Part shown: piece by piece, positions 14,429-23,851 of the stretch
Layout: each line of letters starts with the position of its first letter
Numbering within the stretch: the first letter of the stretch is position 1
From: Leptolyngbyaceae cyanobacterium T60_A2020_046
GTDB lineage: Bacteria; Cyanobacteriota; Cyanobacteriia; Phormidesmidales; Phormidesmidaceae
Direction: 5' to 3'
NCBI GenBank assembly: GCA_015272155.1
Contig: JACYME010000083.1
Location: 1-42,254, forward strand
Length of the DNA: 42,254 bases
The notes under the pieces: model-generated
What the model saw: the letters and a program-made list of their open reading frames with translations, nothing else
Told to the model about the DNA's origin: nothing
Database searches by the model: none
Program-made: the position numbers and the translations under genes

Positions 14429-16054
14429 ATGTCGGAGTTTCCTGTGTCCAAGACTGACCTGCTGTGTTCGGTGCAAGCCCGAGTTGTGGAAACCAACATT
14501 GTTGCAGTCACCGTATATCCAGAACAGGCCCGGGTCACGCGCCAGGGCACCGTTGAGGTGACCGAGGCCGACACCCATCTGGCGATCGCCGACCTCCCCG
14601 CCACTCTCTTGCCCCAAAGCGTGCAGGCGCATCAAACCGGCAGCGCCACCGTAGTTCTAGAGGGGCTGAGTGTCGAAATCATCGCCCCTGCCCTGCTCGA
14701 CAGCACAGCGGAAGAATCCCTTGTTCAGCACGTTCGTGACCTCGAAGCGCAGTTTCGCGACGCCAAAGATCACCTCGCCACCCTTGGCATTAAGCGCCAG
14801 TTTTTAGAATCCTTGGCCGATCGCACCTCGCGCAGCTTTGCCCACGGGCTCGCCCAACAGCAGGTCAGCCTGCCCCAGATAGATGCCTGGCTCAAGTTTT
14901 TTGATGCGCAATACCAAGAACTCACCCACGCGATCGCCCAGCAAGAACGCCTCAAGCAATCCCTCAATCATCAGCTTCAAGAAGCGCGCCAACAGTTGCA
15001 GCTCAGCCAAAATCAAGTTCCCGAGCCGGGCTATCAGGTTCTCATTCCCCTGCGGGTGCTCAAAGCAGGCTCCCTCGCGATCGACATCACCTACGGCGTC
15101 AGCCAAGCCAGTTGGCACCCCCTCTACCATGTGCGGCTCGACACCACCCCCGACAGCCTCCAGCTTGATTATTTGGCCCAAGTGCAGCAGCGCACGGGCG
15201 AAACCTGGGACACCGTAAAACTGCGCCTCTCGACCGCCGCCCCCGACAAAAGCCCCACACTGCCGCAGCCCGAAGCGTGGTACGTCAACCTGCCGCGCCA
15301 AAGCGCCCAAATTCAGAACGCTAAGGAGCGCCTGCGCAGCCCCATTTTGGATGATACCTATCGAATGCTCGGGGCAGTGCCGGGCAGCGAGGTGCCACCG
15401 CCGAATGTAGAGGTGCAGCACAACGGCTTTTCTGTCAGCGCGGCAACGGCGGTTGTGACCTTTATCGTGCCCGAGCCCGCCACCATTTTGAGCGATGGCA
15501 AGCCCCACCGCGTCACGGTAGCCCAGGTGCCCTTTGCCAGTCAGTTGACCTACGTGGCCCTGCCCCAGCGCTGTGATGCGCCTTACCTGCAGGCCAGCCT
15601 CACAAACCCCGCCGATGGGTTGCCGTTGTTACCCGGCACGGCTCACCTCTTCCGGGCGGGCGGTTACGTAGGGCAAGAACGGTTTGACTACGTGGCACCG
15701 GGGCAATCTTTCCAACTGAGTCTGGGGCTAGATGAACGGCTCTCCATTCGCCGAGAGCTGGCTCTGCGTGACAATAACACTAGCGATCCTTGTCGGGATG
15801 TGTGGGCCTATCGTCTGAGTTTGCGCAATCCACTCCCCCATGCGGTGGAAATGACGGTGTGGGAACAGGTACCCGTCAGTCGCAGCGATCGCATCCGCAT
15901 TAGTCTGGTCAAGGCCGAACCTGTCACCACCCTCAGCCAAGACGGCGTTTGCCAGTGGTCGCTCACCCTCCCGCCCGAGAGTTTGTCCCACGTCAACTAT
16001 CAATACGAGATTGAGCACCCCTGCGATGTTCCGATTTTGGGACTCGACCTCTAG
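14429..16054 (+). CDS. DUF4139 domain protein (MuiA-like)
   Basis: 541 residues from the ATG at 14429 (MSEFPVSKTD); a GTG at 14414 extends it by five residues. The N-terminal part has NIVAVTVYPEQARVTRQGTVEV, the beta-rich DUF4140 module. A helical, probably coiled-coil region follows at about 90-200 (HVRDLEAQFRDAKDHL, EARQQLQLSQNQ). Then comes the DUF4139 domain with DITYGVSQASWHPLYHVRLD, GETWDTVKLRLSTAAP and a C-terminal LPPESLSHVNYQYEIEHP. Members are annotated as mucoidy inhibitor MuiA, without a known biochemical activity. No signal peptide is visible. It stands alone after the possible RNA. Confidence 0.85.
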   Translation: MSEFPVSKTDLLCSVQARVVETNIVAVTVYPEQARVTRQGTVEVTEADTHLAIADLPATLLPQSVQAHQTGSATVVLEGLSVEIIAPALLDSTAEESLVQHVRDLEAQFRDAKDHLATLGIKRQFLESLADRTSRSFAHGLAQQQVSLPQIDAWLKFFDAQYQELTHAIAQQERLKQSLNHQLQEARQQLQLSQNQVPEPGYQVLIPLRVLKAGSLAIDITYGVSQASWHPLYHVRLDTTPDSLQLDYLAQVQQRTGETWDTVKLRLSTAAPDKSPTLPQPEAWYVNLPRQSAQIQNAKERLRSPILDDTYRMLGAVPGSEVPPPNVEVQHNGFSVSAATAVVTFIVPEPATILSDGKPHRVTVAQVPFASQLTYVALPQRCDAPYLQASLTNPADGLPLLPGTAHLFRAGGYVGQERFDYVAPGQSFQLSLGLDERLSIRRELALRDNNTSDPCRDVWAYRLSLRNPLPHAVEMTVWEQVPVSRSDRIRISLVKAEPVTTLSQDGVCQWSLTLPPESLSHVNYQYEIEHPCDVPILGLDL

Positions 16055-16380
16055 TCCCCCGTGGCGGAAGTCTCCTTAATCCGGATTGAAGGACGCCACC
16101 CTGAGCCTGACCGAATCGTGAGCCGTGAACCCTCACTATCCTGTCATCATCATCTCTGTGGCGGCTCTCAAAGTCTGAACTTGCTGGGCTCCCGTTTGTC
16201 GCCATATCCTGCCGAGTCTCGAAGCAACGTATTATATGAAGTCCTGCTAATCCCCGCAATAACGATGCCAACTCTGTAAAGGTTCCAGGAACTCTATTTA
16301 TGGGTAAGCAACCGGACTTGATATTAGACTAAACACAAGTCTGCTCCCGCTTTACCCTGCATTGTTTCAACCGTGACCCC
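16055..16380. other. Intergenic region DUF4139 / M48 protease
   Basis: 326 bases. A hairpin TCCTTAAT-CCGG-ATT(g)AAGGA at 16073-16093 follows the DUF4139 stop, and GTTCCAGGAAC near 16281-16291 is a short palindrome. No gene or clear promoter is seen. Confidence 0.5.
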
Positions 16381-17334
16381 ATGCCCGACTATCCTGGCCT
16401 GACCCGCGACGCCTTTCGTCACCCCCTCGATCAGCAAGCCGAAGAAGCGCTGCGTAGCGTTCCCGGCTTTGACCTTGTGGCGCGCAAGTTTGTCGAATTC
16501 ATGTACGAGCGCCCCCAGTATGTTTCGCTGATGGGCAACGCCGTTCAGGTGGGGCCGCAGCAGTATTCCACGCTCTACCAGCAGTTTCGGCGGGCGGTGC
16601 GGGCTCTCGACCTTTCCCCCGAGCCGTCTCTCTTTGTCGCCCAAAACCCAACGGTGAACAGCTATTCCATCGGGGAAGAGCATCCCTGTGTGGTGGTCAA
16701 TACGGGCTTGCTCGATTTGTTGAGTGATGACGAGGTTTACACTGTCATCGCCCATGAACTGGGGCATGTGAAGTGTGGGCACACCACCCTGACGCAGATG
16801 GCACTGTGGGCCATGAGCACGGCCAGCGTGATTGGGGAACTCACCTTTGGCATTGGCAACGTTGTGGGCAGCGGGCTGATCTATGCCTTCTACGAATGGC
16901 GGCGCATGGCTGAGCTATCTGCCGATCGCGCGGCACTGCTGGCGACGGATGACTGGCGACTGGTGAGCCAAACGATGATGCGGGTGGCGGGTGGCAGCAG
17001 TCGCTTTGCCCACGAGCTGAATCTTGATGCCTTTGAGCGCCAGGCCGACGCTTACCAAAATCTGGATGAAGATGGGCTCAGCCAAATCTATAAGTTTCTG
17101 CTGTACAACGGTGGACAGGGGCCGATGCTCAGCCATCCCTTCCCCGTTGATCGGGTTCACCATCTGAAGGCGTGGGCACACCATGAGGAGTATCAGCAGA
17201 TTCGCCAGGGCAACTATCGGCGATCGCCCGCCAATGGTTCCGTTCCCGTTGACCCTGCGCCCAGCGATATTGATCGTCTCCGTCAGGAACTTGCCGACCT
17301 CCAGCAAGAACTCGATCGCCTCCGCCGCAGCTAA
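16381..17334 (+). CDS. M48-family zinc metalloprotease
   Basis: 317 residues. The zinc motif HELGH is at 125-129 in VYTVIAHELGHVKCGH, and the third ligand is probably E178 in RRMAELSADRAAL, which is the M48 arrangement. A hydrophobic segment between them (about 138-170, LWAMSTASVIGELTFGIGNVVGS) could insert in the membrane. The C-terminus is a short coiled coil, DIDRLRQELADLQQELDRLRRS. The length is near that of other cyanobacterial M48 proteins of this type, whose targets are unknown. The M48 catalytic residues are all present, so an active peptidase is likely. Confidence 0.88.
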   Translation: MPDYPGLTRDAFRHPLDQQAEEALRSVPGFDLVARKFVEFMYERPQYVSLMGNAVQVGPQQYSTLYQQFRRAVRALDLSPEPSLFVAQNPTVNSYSIGEEHPCVVVNTGLLDLLSDDEVYTVIAHELGHVKCGHTTLTQMALWAMSTASVIGELTFGIGNVVGSGLIYAFYEWRRMAELSADRAALLATDDWRLVSQTMMRVAGGSSRFAHELNLDAFERQADAYQNLDEDGLSQIYKFLLYNGGQGPMLSHPFPVDRVHHLKAWAHHEEYQQIRQGNYRRSPANGSVPVDPAPSDIDRLRQELADLQQELDRLRRS

Positions 17335-17402
17335 TCCTTGTTAGCGCATCGATGCAGTAGGGCAAGAGTCCTCCCACCCTTCTACGCTCATCCCATTCAC
17401 CC

Positions 17403-18941
17403 TTACCCGATTCCAATTTGCCGCAGCAGTGCCCGGTGCTGATCCACCGATACTAGGGTGTTGGCCGTGAGCCAACTGCTGGCGGCCACCGCAGGCAGCC
17501 CAATGCCGGGGAAGGTGGAGTCGCCGCAGCACAGCAGGCCGTTGAGGGGGGTTTTGGGACCGGGGAACAGGGCTTTGCCCGCTGCGATCGCGGGGCCATA
17601 GCTACCGCGATAGCGGCGCAAGAACCGCTCGTGGGTGAGGGGCGTGCCGACCAAGCTAACTTCCACACGATCGCGTACATCGGGAATCACCCGCGCTAGG
17701 GCTGCCCACAGCGCCGCCGATCGCTGATGCTTGAATTCCGCATATTCAGGGCTGCGGCGATCGAGCCCCTGCCAGAGGGCATAGGGTTCATTCCCTGGCG
17801 TATAGACGTGGATGACATGCTTGCCGGGCGGTGCAAGGCCCGGATCGAGGATGGAGGGAATGGAAATCAGAATCACGTTTTGGGGTGCGGTCACCCCCGC
17901 TGCCCAGTCCTGCACCACGATGTGGTGACAGGCCAGATCTGGCGATAGGCCCGTGGCATCAATCCCGAGGTGAAGGTGCATGAAACTGTCGCAGGCAGGG
18001 GTTTGTTGCCGCTGCGATCGCCACTGCTCGGGCACAGATCCGGCAGGCAACAGCGGCAGCGTGTCCCACACCGAGGCATTGGAAATGACCGCCCGGCGAG
18101 CCAAAATTTCTTCCCCGGTGCGGAGGCGCACACCCACCGCGCGATCGCCCTTCACTATCACTTGCGCGACGTGGGCTCCCAGGCGCAGCGTGCCGCCAAA
18201 TTTTTCGAGCCCCTGCACCAGTGCCGACACCAGCGCCGCACTGCCCCCTTTGGGATAGTCCAGCACCACGCCGGGTCGATACCAATCCGCAAACATGAAG
18301 GCCATTTCGGCGGCACTGGTGCCTGCGGCGGGCAACCCCGACAGCAAAAAGCACAGCAGATCCAGCCAGTTGCGGATGAACGGATCACGCACTACCTCAT
18401 CCATCAAAGACTGGAAGGGGCCAGTAAGACGTGCCACCCGCAGCGCGTGGGGCAGCAGACGACCGGCAAAGGGGGCCGCTGTTTGCACGGCTCCCCAATC
18501 TGCCCGTAGGGCCGCCGGGGGCAGCGCGATCGCCGCCTCACCATAGGGGCGCATCATCGCTTGCAAGCGTTGCCATTCCGCTACCGCCGCTGGCCCGCGC
18601 AGCCGTTCTAGCACGGTGCAAAACTGCTCAGCACCGACCTGGGTATCAAAGGTGCCCTCGGGTAAGCAGCAGCCCCAGGTGTCGTAGGTGAGCCAGTCCA
18701 CAGGCTCCGCGATCGCGTCGAGCACCTGGCTGAGGGGATTATTCGACGGACGATAGGACAAGCCCGAATACAGCGATGGCCCAGAATCGAAGTGAAAACC
18801 CTGGCGCTGAAAGCCGTGGGCGGCTCCGCCTGGAATGGTGTGGCTTTCGCACACCACCACGCGCAGGCCATAGCGGGCCAGCAGGGCTCCGCAGCCCAAC
18901 CCACCCACGCCGCTGCCAATGACCACAATATCCGCTGTCAT
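17403..18941 (-). CDS. FAD-dependent oxidoreductase of the carotenoid isomerase/desaturase type
   Basis: 512 residues. The dinucleotide-binding motif sits at the N-terminus, VVIGSGVGGLGCGALLARYG, followed by the acidic end VVVCES and IPGGAAHGFQRQGFHFDSGP, as in phytoene desaturases, CrtISO and retinol saturases. The C-terminal GLLCCGDSTFPGIGLPAVAASSW is the second FAD contact (normally GD.xxPGxGxxxV). It is not CrtH itself by its SGPSLYSGL stretch, and the substrate is unknown; a carotenoid or quinone-like lipid is the likely range. It is 100 bases from the DUF427 gene upstream on the same strand, so the two may be cotranscribed. Confidence 0.78.
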   Translation of the reverse strand: MTADIVVIGSGVGGLGCGALLARYGLRVVVCESHTIPGGAAHGFQRQGFHFDSGPSLYSGLSYRPSNNPLSQVLDAIAEPVDWLTYDTWGCCLPEGTFDTQVGAEQFCTVLERLRGPAAVAEWQRLQAMMRPYGEAAIALPPAALRADWGAVQTAAPFAGRLLPHALRVARLTGPFQSLMDEVVRDPFIRNWLDLLCFLLSGLPAAGTSAAEMAFMFADWYRPGVVLDYPKGGSAALVSALVQGLEKFGGTLRLGAHVAQVIVKGDRAVGVRLRTGEEILARRAVISNASVWDTLPLLPAGSVPEQWRSQRQQTPACDSFMHLHLGIDATGLSPDLACHHIVVQDWAAGVTAPQNVILISIPSILDPGLAPPGKHVIHVYTPGNEPYALWQGLDRRSPEYAEFKHQRSAALWAALARVIPDVRDRVEVSLVGTPLTHERFLRRYRGSYGPAIAAGKALFPGPKTPLNGLLCCGDSTFPGIGLPAVAASSWLTANTLVSVDQHRALLRQIGIG

Positions 18942-19037
18942 CGCCGCTGTTTTAATCGATTGGGGTTCAACGCAGGGTCAATCAACAGCCCTCGGCTGCT
19001 GCGCCAAGGGTAGGAGTGAAGGTTTTGCGGCTCAGCT

Positions 19038-19322
19038 TCAAACTTCGACTTTAACGCCGCGCCAAAAGGCAATGTAGCCCTTGATGTTGTTGGCAGCGGG
19101 CTTGGGGTCGGGGTAATACCAGGCGGCATCGGGGTTAGTTTTGCCCTCGACTGAGAGGGTGTAGTAGCTGGCGGTGCCTTTCCAGGGGCAGACGGTGTGG
19201 GTGTCGCTGGGCTGGAAGTATTCCGCGTGGATGGCATCGGGCGGAAAGTATTGATTGCCTTCCACAACTTCGCAGCGATCGCTCTCTGCGACAACAACCC
19301 CATTCCAAATGGCCTTTGGCAT
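19038..19322 (-). CDS. DUF427 domain protein
   Basis: 94 residues beginning MPKAIWNGVVVAESDRCEVVEGNQYFPPDAI, then TVCPWKGTASYYTL and DAAWYYPDPKPAANNIKGYIAFW. This is the complete DUF427 single-domain form, including the CPWKG motif and the YP.P...I.GY.AFW ending. Function unknown; it is a small beta-rich fold. It lies upstream of the carotenoid-type oxidoreductase on the same strand. Confidence 0.9.
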   Translation of the reverse strand: MPKAIWNGVVVAESDRCEVVEGNQYFPPDAIHAEYFQPSDTHTVCPWKGTASYYTLSVEGKTNPDAAWYYPDPKPAANNIKGYIAFWRGVKVEV

Positions 19323-19571
19323 CGTTATCCTTTTACGTCATCAATACGCCATGAAGAAACGAGCAACGAATTCCCAGCCCACGCTGAGCACAACGCAATG
19401 CGAGAAATTCGCTGCTCGCAACGCTGGCAATGCTGCCAGCTAACCCCGTGGGTTCCAGTCAATTTCTATTGTGTCCTCATCTTCTCAAGACATCAACAAC
19501 GGGGTGGTTAGGGTTAATGGTGTGCTGCGGTACGATTGACCCGGTGCCCCCGTTATTGTGAGCCCTGCCCA

Positions 19572-21542
19572 ATGAACCAGTTTGCGCCTCAGGTGATTGC
19601 CACGCTCAATCAGCGCGATCGCGCTGGCATTGCCGCCGTAAAAACGTTTGCGGTGCAGTCGATCGCAGAAATTTGGCCAATTATCGCCAGCAACTACGGC
19701 GATCAACCAGCGATGCACGATCCCCACGGAACCCCATCGATCACGTTGACCTATCGCCAACTGGTGGAACAGATTCAACAATTCGCCATCGGGCTGCAAT
19801 CCCTGGGCATTCCGGCCCGATGCCATGTGGCGCTGTTTGCGGACAATAGCCCGCGCTGGTTTGTGGCAGACCAGGGCATTATGACGGCGGGCGGCGTCAA
19901 CGCGGTACGCAGTGCCCAAGCCGAAACGGAGGAACTCTGCTATATCGCGGAGCACAGCGACAGTACGGTACTGGTGGTGCAAGACCTGAAGCTCTGGCAG
20001 CGGCTGCGCGATCGCCTGCAACCCCTGGGCCTACGGGCGGTGATTCTGCTGTCGGATGAGGCGGTGCCCAGCGACAGCCCTGTCAAAATGCTCAACTTTA
20101 GCCAACTTCTGGATCTGGGGAAATCGGGCACCTTGGCTCCGGTATCGGTGAAGTCATCGGATCTCGCGACGCTGATCTACACCTCGGGCACCACGGGTAA
20201 ACCCAAAGGGGTGATGATCACCCACGCCAATTTGCTGCATCAGATCAATACTCTCGGGGCGGTGGTGCAACCCCAACCGGGCGATCGCGTCCTGGGTTTG
20301 TTGCCCACCTGGCACACCTTTGGGCGCACGGCAGAATACTTCCTCTATTCCCAGGGCTGCACCCAAACCTACACCAGCATTCGCCACATCAAAGCCGACT
20401 TTCGTACGGTGAAGCCCCACTACATGGTCGGAGTGCCGCGCCTGTGGGAGTCCATCTACGAAGGGGTGCAGAAGAACTTTCGCGAGCAACCCGCCAGCAA
20501 ACAACGGCTGATTGCGGTGCTAATGTGGTTTAGCAAAAAGTTTGTGCAAAATCAGCGCACCGCCCAGGCGCTGAGTCTCGACCATCCCGACGCGATCGCT
20601 CTGCGACGGTTGGGTTCGTGGCTATTGTCTTGGGGCTTTTGGCCCGGTCATGCCTTGGCCGAAGCCCTGGTTTACAAAAAGGTGCGAGAAGCCACTGGGG
20701 GCCACGTCAAGCAGCTCATCAGCGGCGGCGGCTCTCTGGCGCGCCACATCGATCTGTTCTTTGAAATGGTAAAGGTGCCGGTACTGGTGGGCTACGGCCT
20801 CACGGAAACCTCACCCGTACTCTCGGCTCGGCGCTATTGGCGCAACCTACGCGGGGCGTCGGGGCAGCCCATTCCTGGCACCGAATTCAAAATCGTGGAG
20901 TTAGAAACGGGCCGTCCTCTCCCCCAAGGGAAAAAGGGGCTAGTGCTGGCCCGTGGCCCCCAAGTGATGCAGGGCTATTACAAAAATCCAGAAGCAACGC
21001 AGAAGGTAATCGATCCCGAAGGCTGGTTTGATACGGGCGATTTGGGCTGGCTGACGCGGGATGCCAACATCGTGCTCACGGGCCGCGCCAAGGACACCAT
21101 CGTGCTGACCAATGGCGAAAACATCGAGCCGCAGCCCATTGAAGATGCCTGTGTGCGCAGCCCCTACATTGACCAGATCATGCTGGTGGGGCAAGACCAG
21201 CGATCGCTCGGCGCGTTGATTGTGCCCAACCTCGACGCCTTGAGCCTGTGGGCCGCAAACCAAAACTACGCCCTGCATGTTCCCAATCAAGAACCCGAAA
21301 CCACTGCCAGCGGCCAGCCCATCACCCTTGAGGATGAGGTCATCCAAAAGCTGTACCGCCAAGAGCTGAATACCCAGGTGAAGGATCGCCCCGGCTATCG
21401 CCCCGACGATCGCATCGGCCCCTTCCAACTCATCCTGGAGCCCTTCTCCATTGAGAACGGCATGATGACACAAACCCTAAAGATTCGTCGTCCGGTCGTG
21501 TACGAACGCTATCGCGATATGATTGACGGGATGTTTGCCTAG
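19572..21542 (+). CDS. aas: Long-chain acyl-CoA / acyl-ACP synthetase (AMP-forming)
   Basis: Activates fatty acids with ATP; in cyanobacteria the single enzyme of this type recycles free fatty acids onto acyl carrier protein. From the ATG at 19572 (MNQFAPQVIATL) it is 656 residues. AMP-binding signature LIYTSGTTGKPKGVMITHANLL; LLPTWHTFGRTAEYF; GYGLTETSPVLSAR; and DTGDLGWLTRDANIVLTGRAKDTIVLTNGENIEPQPIE near the C-terminal domain are all in order. TLKIRRPVV near the end carries the Lys of the adenylation domain (MTQTLKIRR). The frame extends 12 codons upstream, without support. Single gene. Confidence 0.9.
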   Translation: MNQFAPQVIATLNQRDRAGIAAVKTFAVQSIAEIWPIIASNYGDQPAMHDPHGTPSITLTYRQLVEQIQQFAIGLQSLGIPARCHVALFADNSPRWFVADQGIMTAGGVNAVRSAQAETEELCYIAEHSDSTVLVVQDLKLWQRLRDRLQPLGLRAVILLSDEAVPSDSPVKMLNFSQLLDLGKSGTLAPVSVKSSDLATLIYTSGTTGKPKGVMITHANLLHQINTLGAVVQPQPGDRVLGLLPTWHTFGRTAEYFLYSQGCTQTYTSIRHIKADFRTVKPHYMVGVPRLWESIYEGVQKNFREQPASKQRLIAVLMWFSKKFVQNQRTAQALSLDHPDAIALRRLGSWLLSWGFWPGHALAEALVYKKVREATGGHVKQLISGGGSLARHIDLFFEMVKVPVLVGYGLTETSPVLSARRYWRNLRGASGQPIPGTEFKIVELETGRPLPQGKKGLVLARGPQVMQGYYKNPEATQKVIDPEGWFDTGDLGWLTRDANIVLTGRAKDTIVLTNGENIEPQPIEDACVRSPYIDQIMLVGQDQRSLGALIVPNLDALSLWAANQNYALHVPNQEPETTASGQPITLEDEVIQKLYRQELNTQVKDRPGYRPDDRIGPFQLILEPFSIENGMMTQTLKIRRPVVYERYRDMIDGMFA

Positions 21543-21657
21543 ACTGGGGGCTTCGTGAGAATCTTGCGAATCCCTTAAAGAAGCCTTGTATCCCGGTCAA
21601 TCCCATGCAAGGTTCGTATTAGTGCGTGTATAGAGTCCCCCATCCGACTGAAGGTTT

Positions 21658-22107
21658 ATGGACGTTTCTCAATCTCAACTGCTGCTCAAGCGGGCCATTA
21701 CCGTCAAAGCAATTGTGACCCCCCTCTGGAAGGAGGAGGCCCAAAAGCAGCTTCAAAATCAAATCAACCAAATTGACAGCAATCTCCAACAGCTTGAAAT
21801 GCAAGGCCAGCGGATGGTTGCTGAAATTCAAAAGCAAAGCGGCAACTCGACAGATCCGGTTGTTGCCCAGCAAATCAGCAGTGCCCAAAACAAACTTAAC
21901 CAGGATAAGAGCAAGCTGCTGCAACAAAAGAATCAGGTGTTACAACAGCTTCAGCAGGTTCAAACTCTAGAGTTGAACACCGAAGTTAACCAGGGGCAGA
22001 TGGAAAGCTTCTTTAATGTGGCCGTTGGCGAGAACTTGATTCGCAGAATGCAGGTGGAAATTTTGCTCCGCGATGGCGTCATCGAGGAGATTCGCGGCGA
22101 TCTGTAA
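21658..22107 (+). CDS. YlqD-like coiled-coil protein
   Basis: 149 residues, matching the YlqD family as found in cyanobacteria: LLKRAITVKAIVTPLWKEEAQKQLQNQI at the start, a long Gln/Lys-rich coiled coil (about 30-115), and FFNVAVGENLIRRMQVEILLRDGVIEEIRGDL at the end. Family function unknown. Glutamine content is very high, but the sequence is not a simple repeat. It lies 115 bases after aas in the same direction and 240 bases before the E2 gene. Confidence 0.8.
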   Translation: MDVSQSQLLLKRAITVKAIVTPLWKEEAQKQLQNQINQIDSNLQQLEMQGQRMVAEIQKQSGNSTDPVVAQQISSAQNKLNQDKSKLLQQKNQVLQQLQQVQTLELNTEVNQGQMESFFNVAVGENLIRRMQVEILLRDGVIEEIRGDL

Positions 22108-22344
22108 GGCACTGCGGGCTGAACTGAGCAATGCAGGGCTGCGGCTTGGGTGCGATCGCGTCCAGGCCGTTTGGCTTGGGGATAGGCTGTGAAATCACCA
22201 TGGCGGCTCGGGGTCAAAAGAAATCCCGCCCGAAGTCATGGGTTAAGCATCGTGGGGCGCATCTTTCCAGGATAAGATTAGGGGTTGTTGCTTGATTTTT
22301 GGCTCAAGCACCGTCCAGTCTGTCGTCTCAGAAGTGAATCCTCC

Positions 22345-23646
22345 ATGATCCGCGAAGTTTTCATGCCTGCCCTCAGTTCGACTATGACCGAAGGCAAAAT
22401 TGTCTCTTGGGTCAAGTCTCCGGGAGATAAGGTCGAAAAGGGCGAAACCGTCGTCATCGTTGAGTCCGATAAGGCAGACATGGATGTGGAGTCCTTCTAT
22501 GAGGGCTATCTGGCAGCCATTGTGGTGGAAGCGGGCGATGTCGCGCCAGTTGGTAACGCAATCGCCCTGCTCGCAGAAACCGAGGCCGAAATTGATGCCG
22601 CCAAGGCCAAGGCTGCTGAGCTGAGCCAAGGGGGATCTGCTGCTGCTGCGAGTGCCCCTGCGTCGGCACCCGCTGTGCCGGAACCGGCGGCTCCGGCCCC
22701 TACTCAAAATGGAGCGAGCGGTGGCAGTGGCCGCGTGGTGGTATCGCCCCGGGCTCGCAAGCTGGCGAAGGAACTCAAGGTTGACCTTGCGATCGTTCAG
22801 GGCAGTGGCCCCCACGGGCGGATTGTGGCTCAGGATATTGAGCGTGCGGCAGGCAAAGCACCGACGCCAACTGCTGCGCCTGTTGCTGCTCCGACCATCG
22901 CGGCTCCGGCGGCGGTGGCAGCCCCCACGCCCGCGCCCGCTGCGCCGACACCCACGCCTGTGCCTGCGGTGCCCGGTCAGGTGGTGCCCTTCAATACCCT
23001 GCAACAGGCGGTGGTGCGCAACATGACTGCGAGCCTGGCGGTGCCGACGTTCCATGTGGGGTACACTATCACCACCGACGCGCTGGATAAGCTTTATAAG
23101 CAGATCAAGTCAAAGGGGGTGACGATGACAGCGCTGCTGGCGAAGGCCGTGGCGGTGACCCTCACCAAGTACCCGATTCTCAATGCCACCTATACCGATC
23201 AGGGCATTCAGTACAACGGCAGCATCAATGTCTCTGTGGCGGTGGCAATGGAAGGCGGTGGCCTCATTACGCCAGTGTTGCGTGGGGCAGACCAGATGGA
23301 TATCTATTCCCTGTCGCGGACTTGGCAGGACTTGGTGAAGCGATCGCGCGCCAAGCAACTCCAGCCCGATGAATATTCCACCGGCACCTTTATGCTGTCT
23401 AACCTGGGGATGTTTGGGGTCGATCGCTTTGATGCGATTTTACCGTCGGGTCAAGGCTCAATCCTCGCGATCGGGGCCGCCCGACCCACCGTTGTCGCGA
23501 CGGCGGATGGCCTGATGGGTGTCAAGAAGCAAATGCAGGTCAACATCACCTGCGATCACCGCATTATCTACGGTGCGGATGCAGCAGCCTTCCTGCAAGA
23601 CCTTGCGAAATTAATCGAAACCGATCCTCAATCGCTGACGCTGTAA
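22345..23646 (+). CDS. pdhC: Dihydrolipoamide acetyltransferase, E2 of pyruvate dehydrogenase
   Basis: Core of the pyruvate dehydrogenase complex; passes acetyl from lipoamide to CoA. 433 residues from the ATG at 22345. Lipoyl domain with the modified lysine K43 in VESDKADMDVES; Ala/Pro-rich linker; E1/E3-binding segment VVVSPRARKLAKELKVDLAIVQGSGPHGRIVAQDIE; a second Ala/Pro/Thr linker; and the catalytic domain ending in TCDHRIIYGADAAAFLQDL. The usual HxxxDG box reads HRIIYGAD, with Tyr for the Asp; plastid and cyanobacterial E2 share this, so it is a lineage trait, not damage. The frame is open 20 codons further upstream but those residues do not fit the family. Confidence 0.93.
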   Translation: MIREVFMPALSSTMTEGKIVSWVKSPGDKVEKGETVVIVESDKADMDVESFYEGYLAAIVVEAGDVAPVGNAIALLAETEAEIDAAKAKAAELSQGGSAAAASAPASAPAVPEPAAPAPTQNGASGGSGRVVVSPRARKLAKELKVDLAIVQGSGPHGRIVAQDIERAAGKAPTPTAAPVAAPTIAAPAAVAAPTPAPAAPTPTPVPAVPGQVVPFNTLQQAVVRNMTASLAVPTFHVGYTITTDALDKLYKQIKSKGVTMTALLAKAVAVTLTKYPILNATYTDQGIQYNGSINVSVAVAMEGGGLITPVLRGADQMDIYSLSRTWQDLVKRSRAKQLQPDEYSTGTFMLSNLGMFGVDRFDAILPSGQGSILAIGAARPTVVATADGLMGVKKQMQVNITCDHRIIYGADAAAFLQDLAKLIETDPQSLTL

Positions 23647-23736
23647 CGCGGCAGAGCCTTGAAAGTGGGGGGTGGATGAGTAGGGTCGTGACTCGCCACT
23701 GCTGCCTTGTGGGTTCTGATTTGACCTGGCAAACTA

Positions 23737-23776
23737 CCCCAAGCGTGGCAACGAGAGGACGCTGGCACGCTTGGGG
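23737..23776. terminator. Strong hairpin after the E2 gene
   Basis: CCCCAAGCGTG (23737-23747) pairs perfectly with CACGCTTGGGG (23766-23776), loop 18 bases, 90 bases past the E2 stop. No U-tract, so it may be a factor-independent terminator of poor type or a repeat. Confidence 0.45.
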
Positions 23777-23851
23777 TGAGGGGCGCTGAACGTAGGTGCT
23801 GCGGGCATTTTCCTGCCGATGCCTCTATGAACAGAAGAGGTCAGCTTCGGC

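Noticed and set aside
14116-14457. 113-residue open frame upstream of the DUF4139 gene
   Set aside because: Cys/Arg/Pro-rich translation without pattern; the DNA is better explained as stem-forming, and the frame overlaps the next gene.
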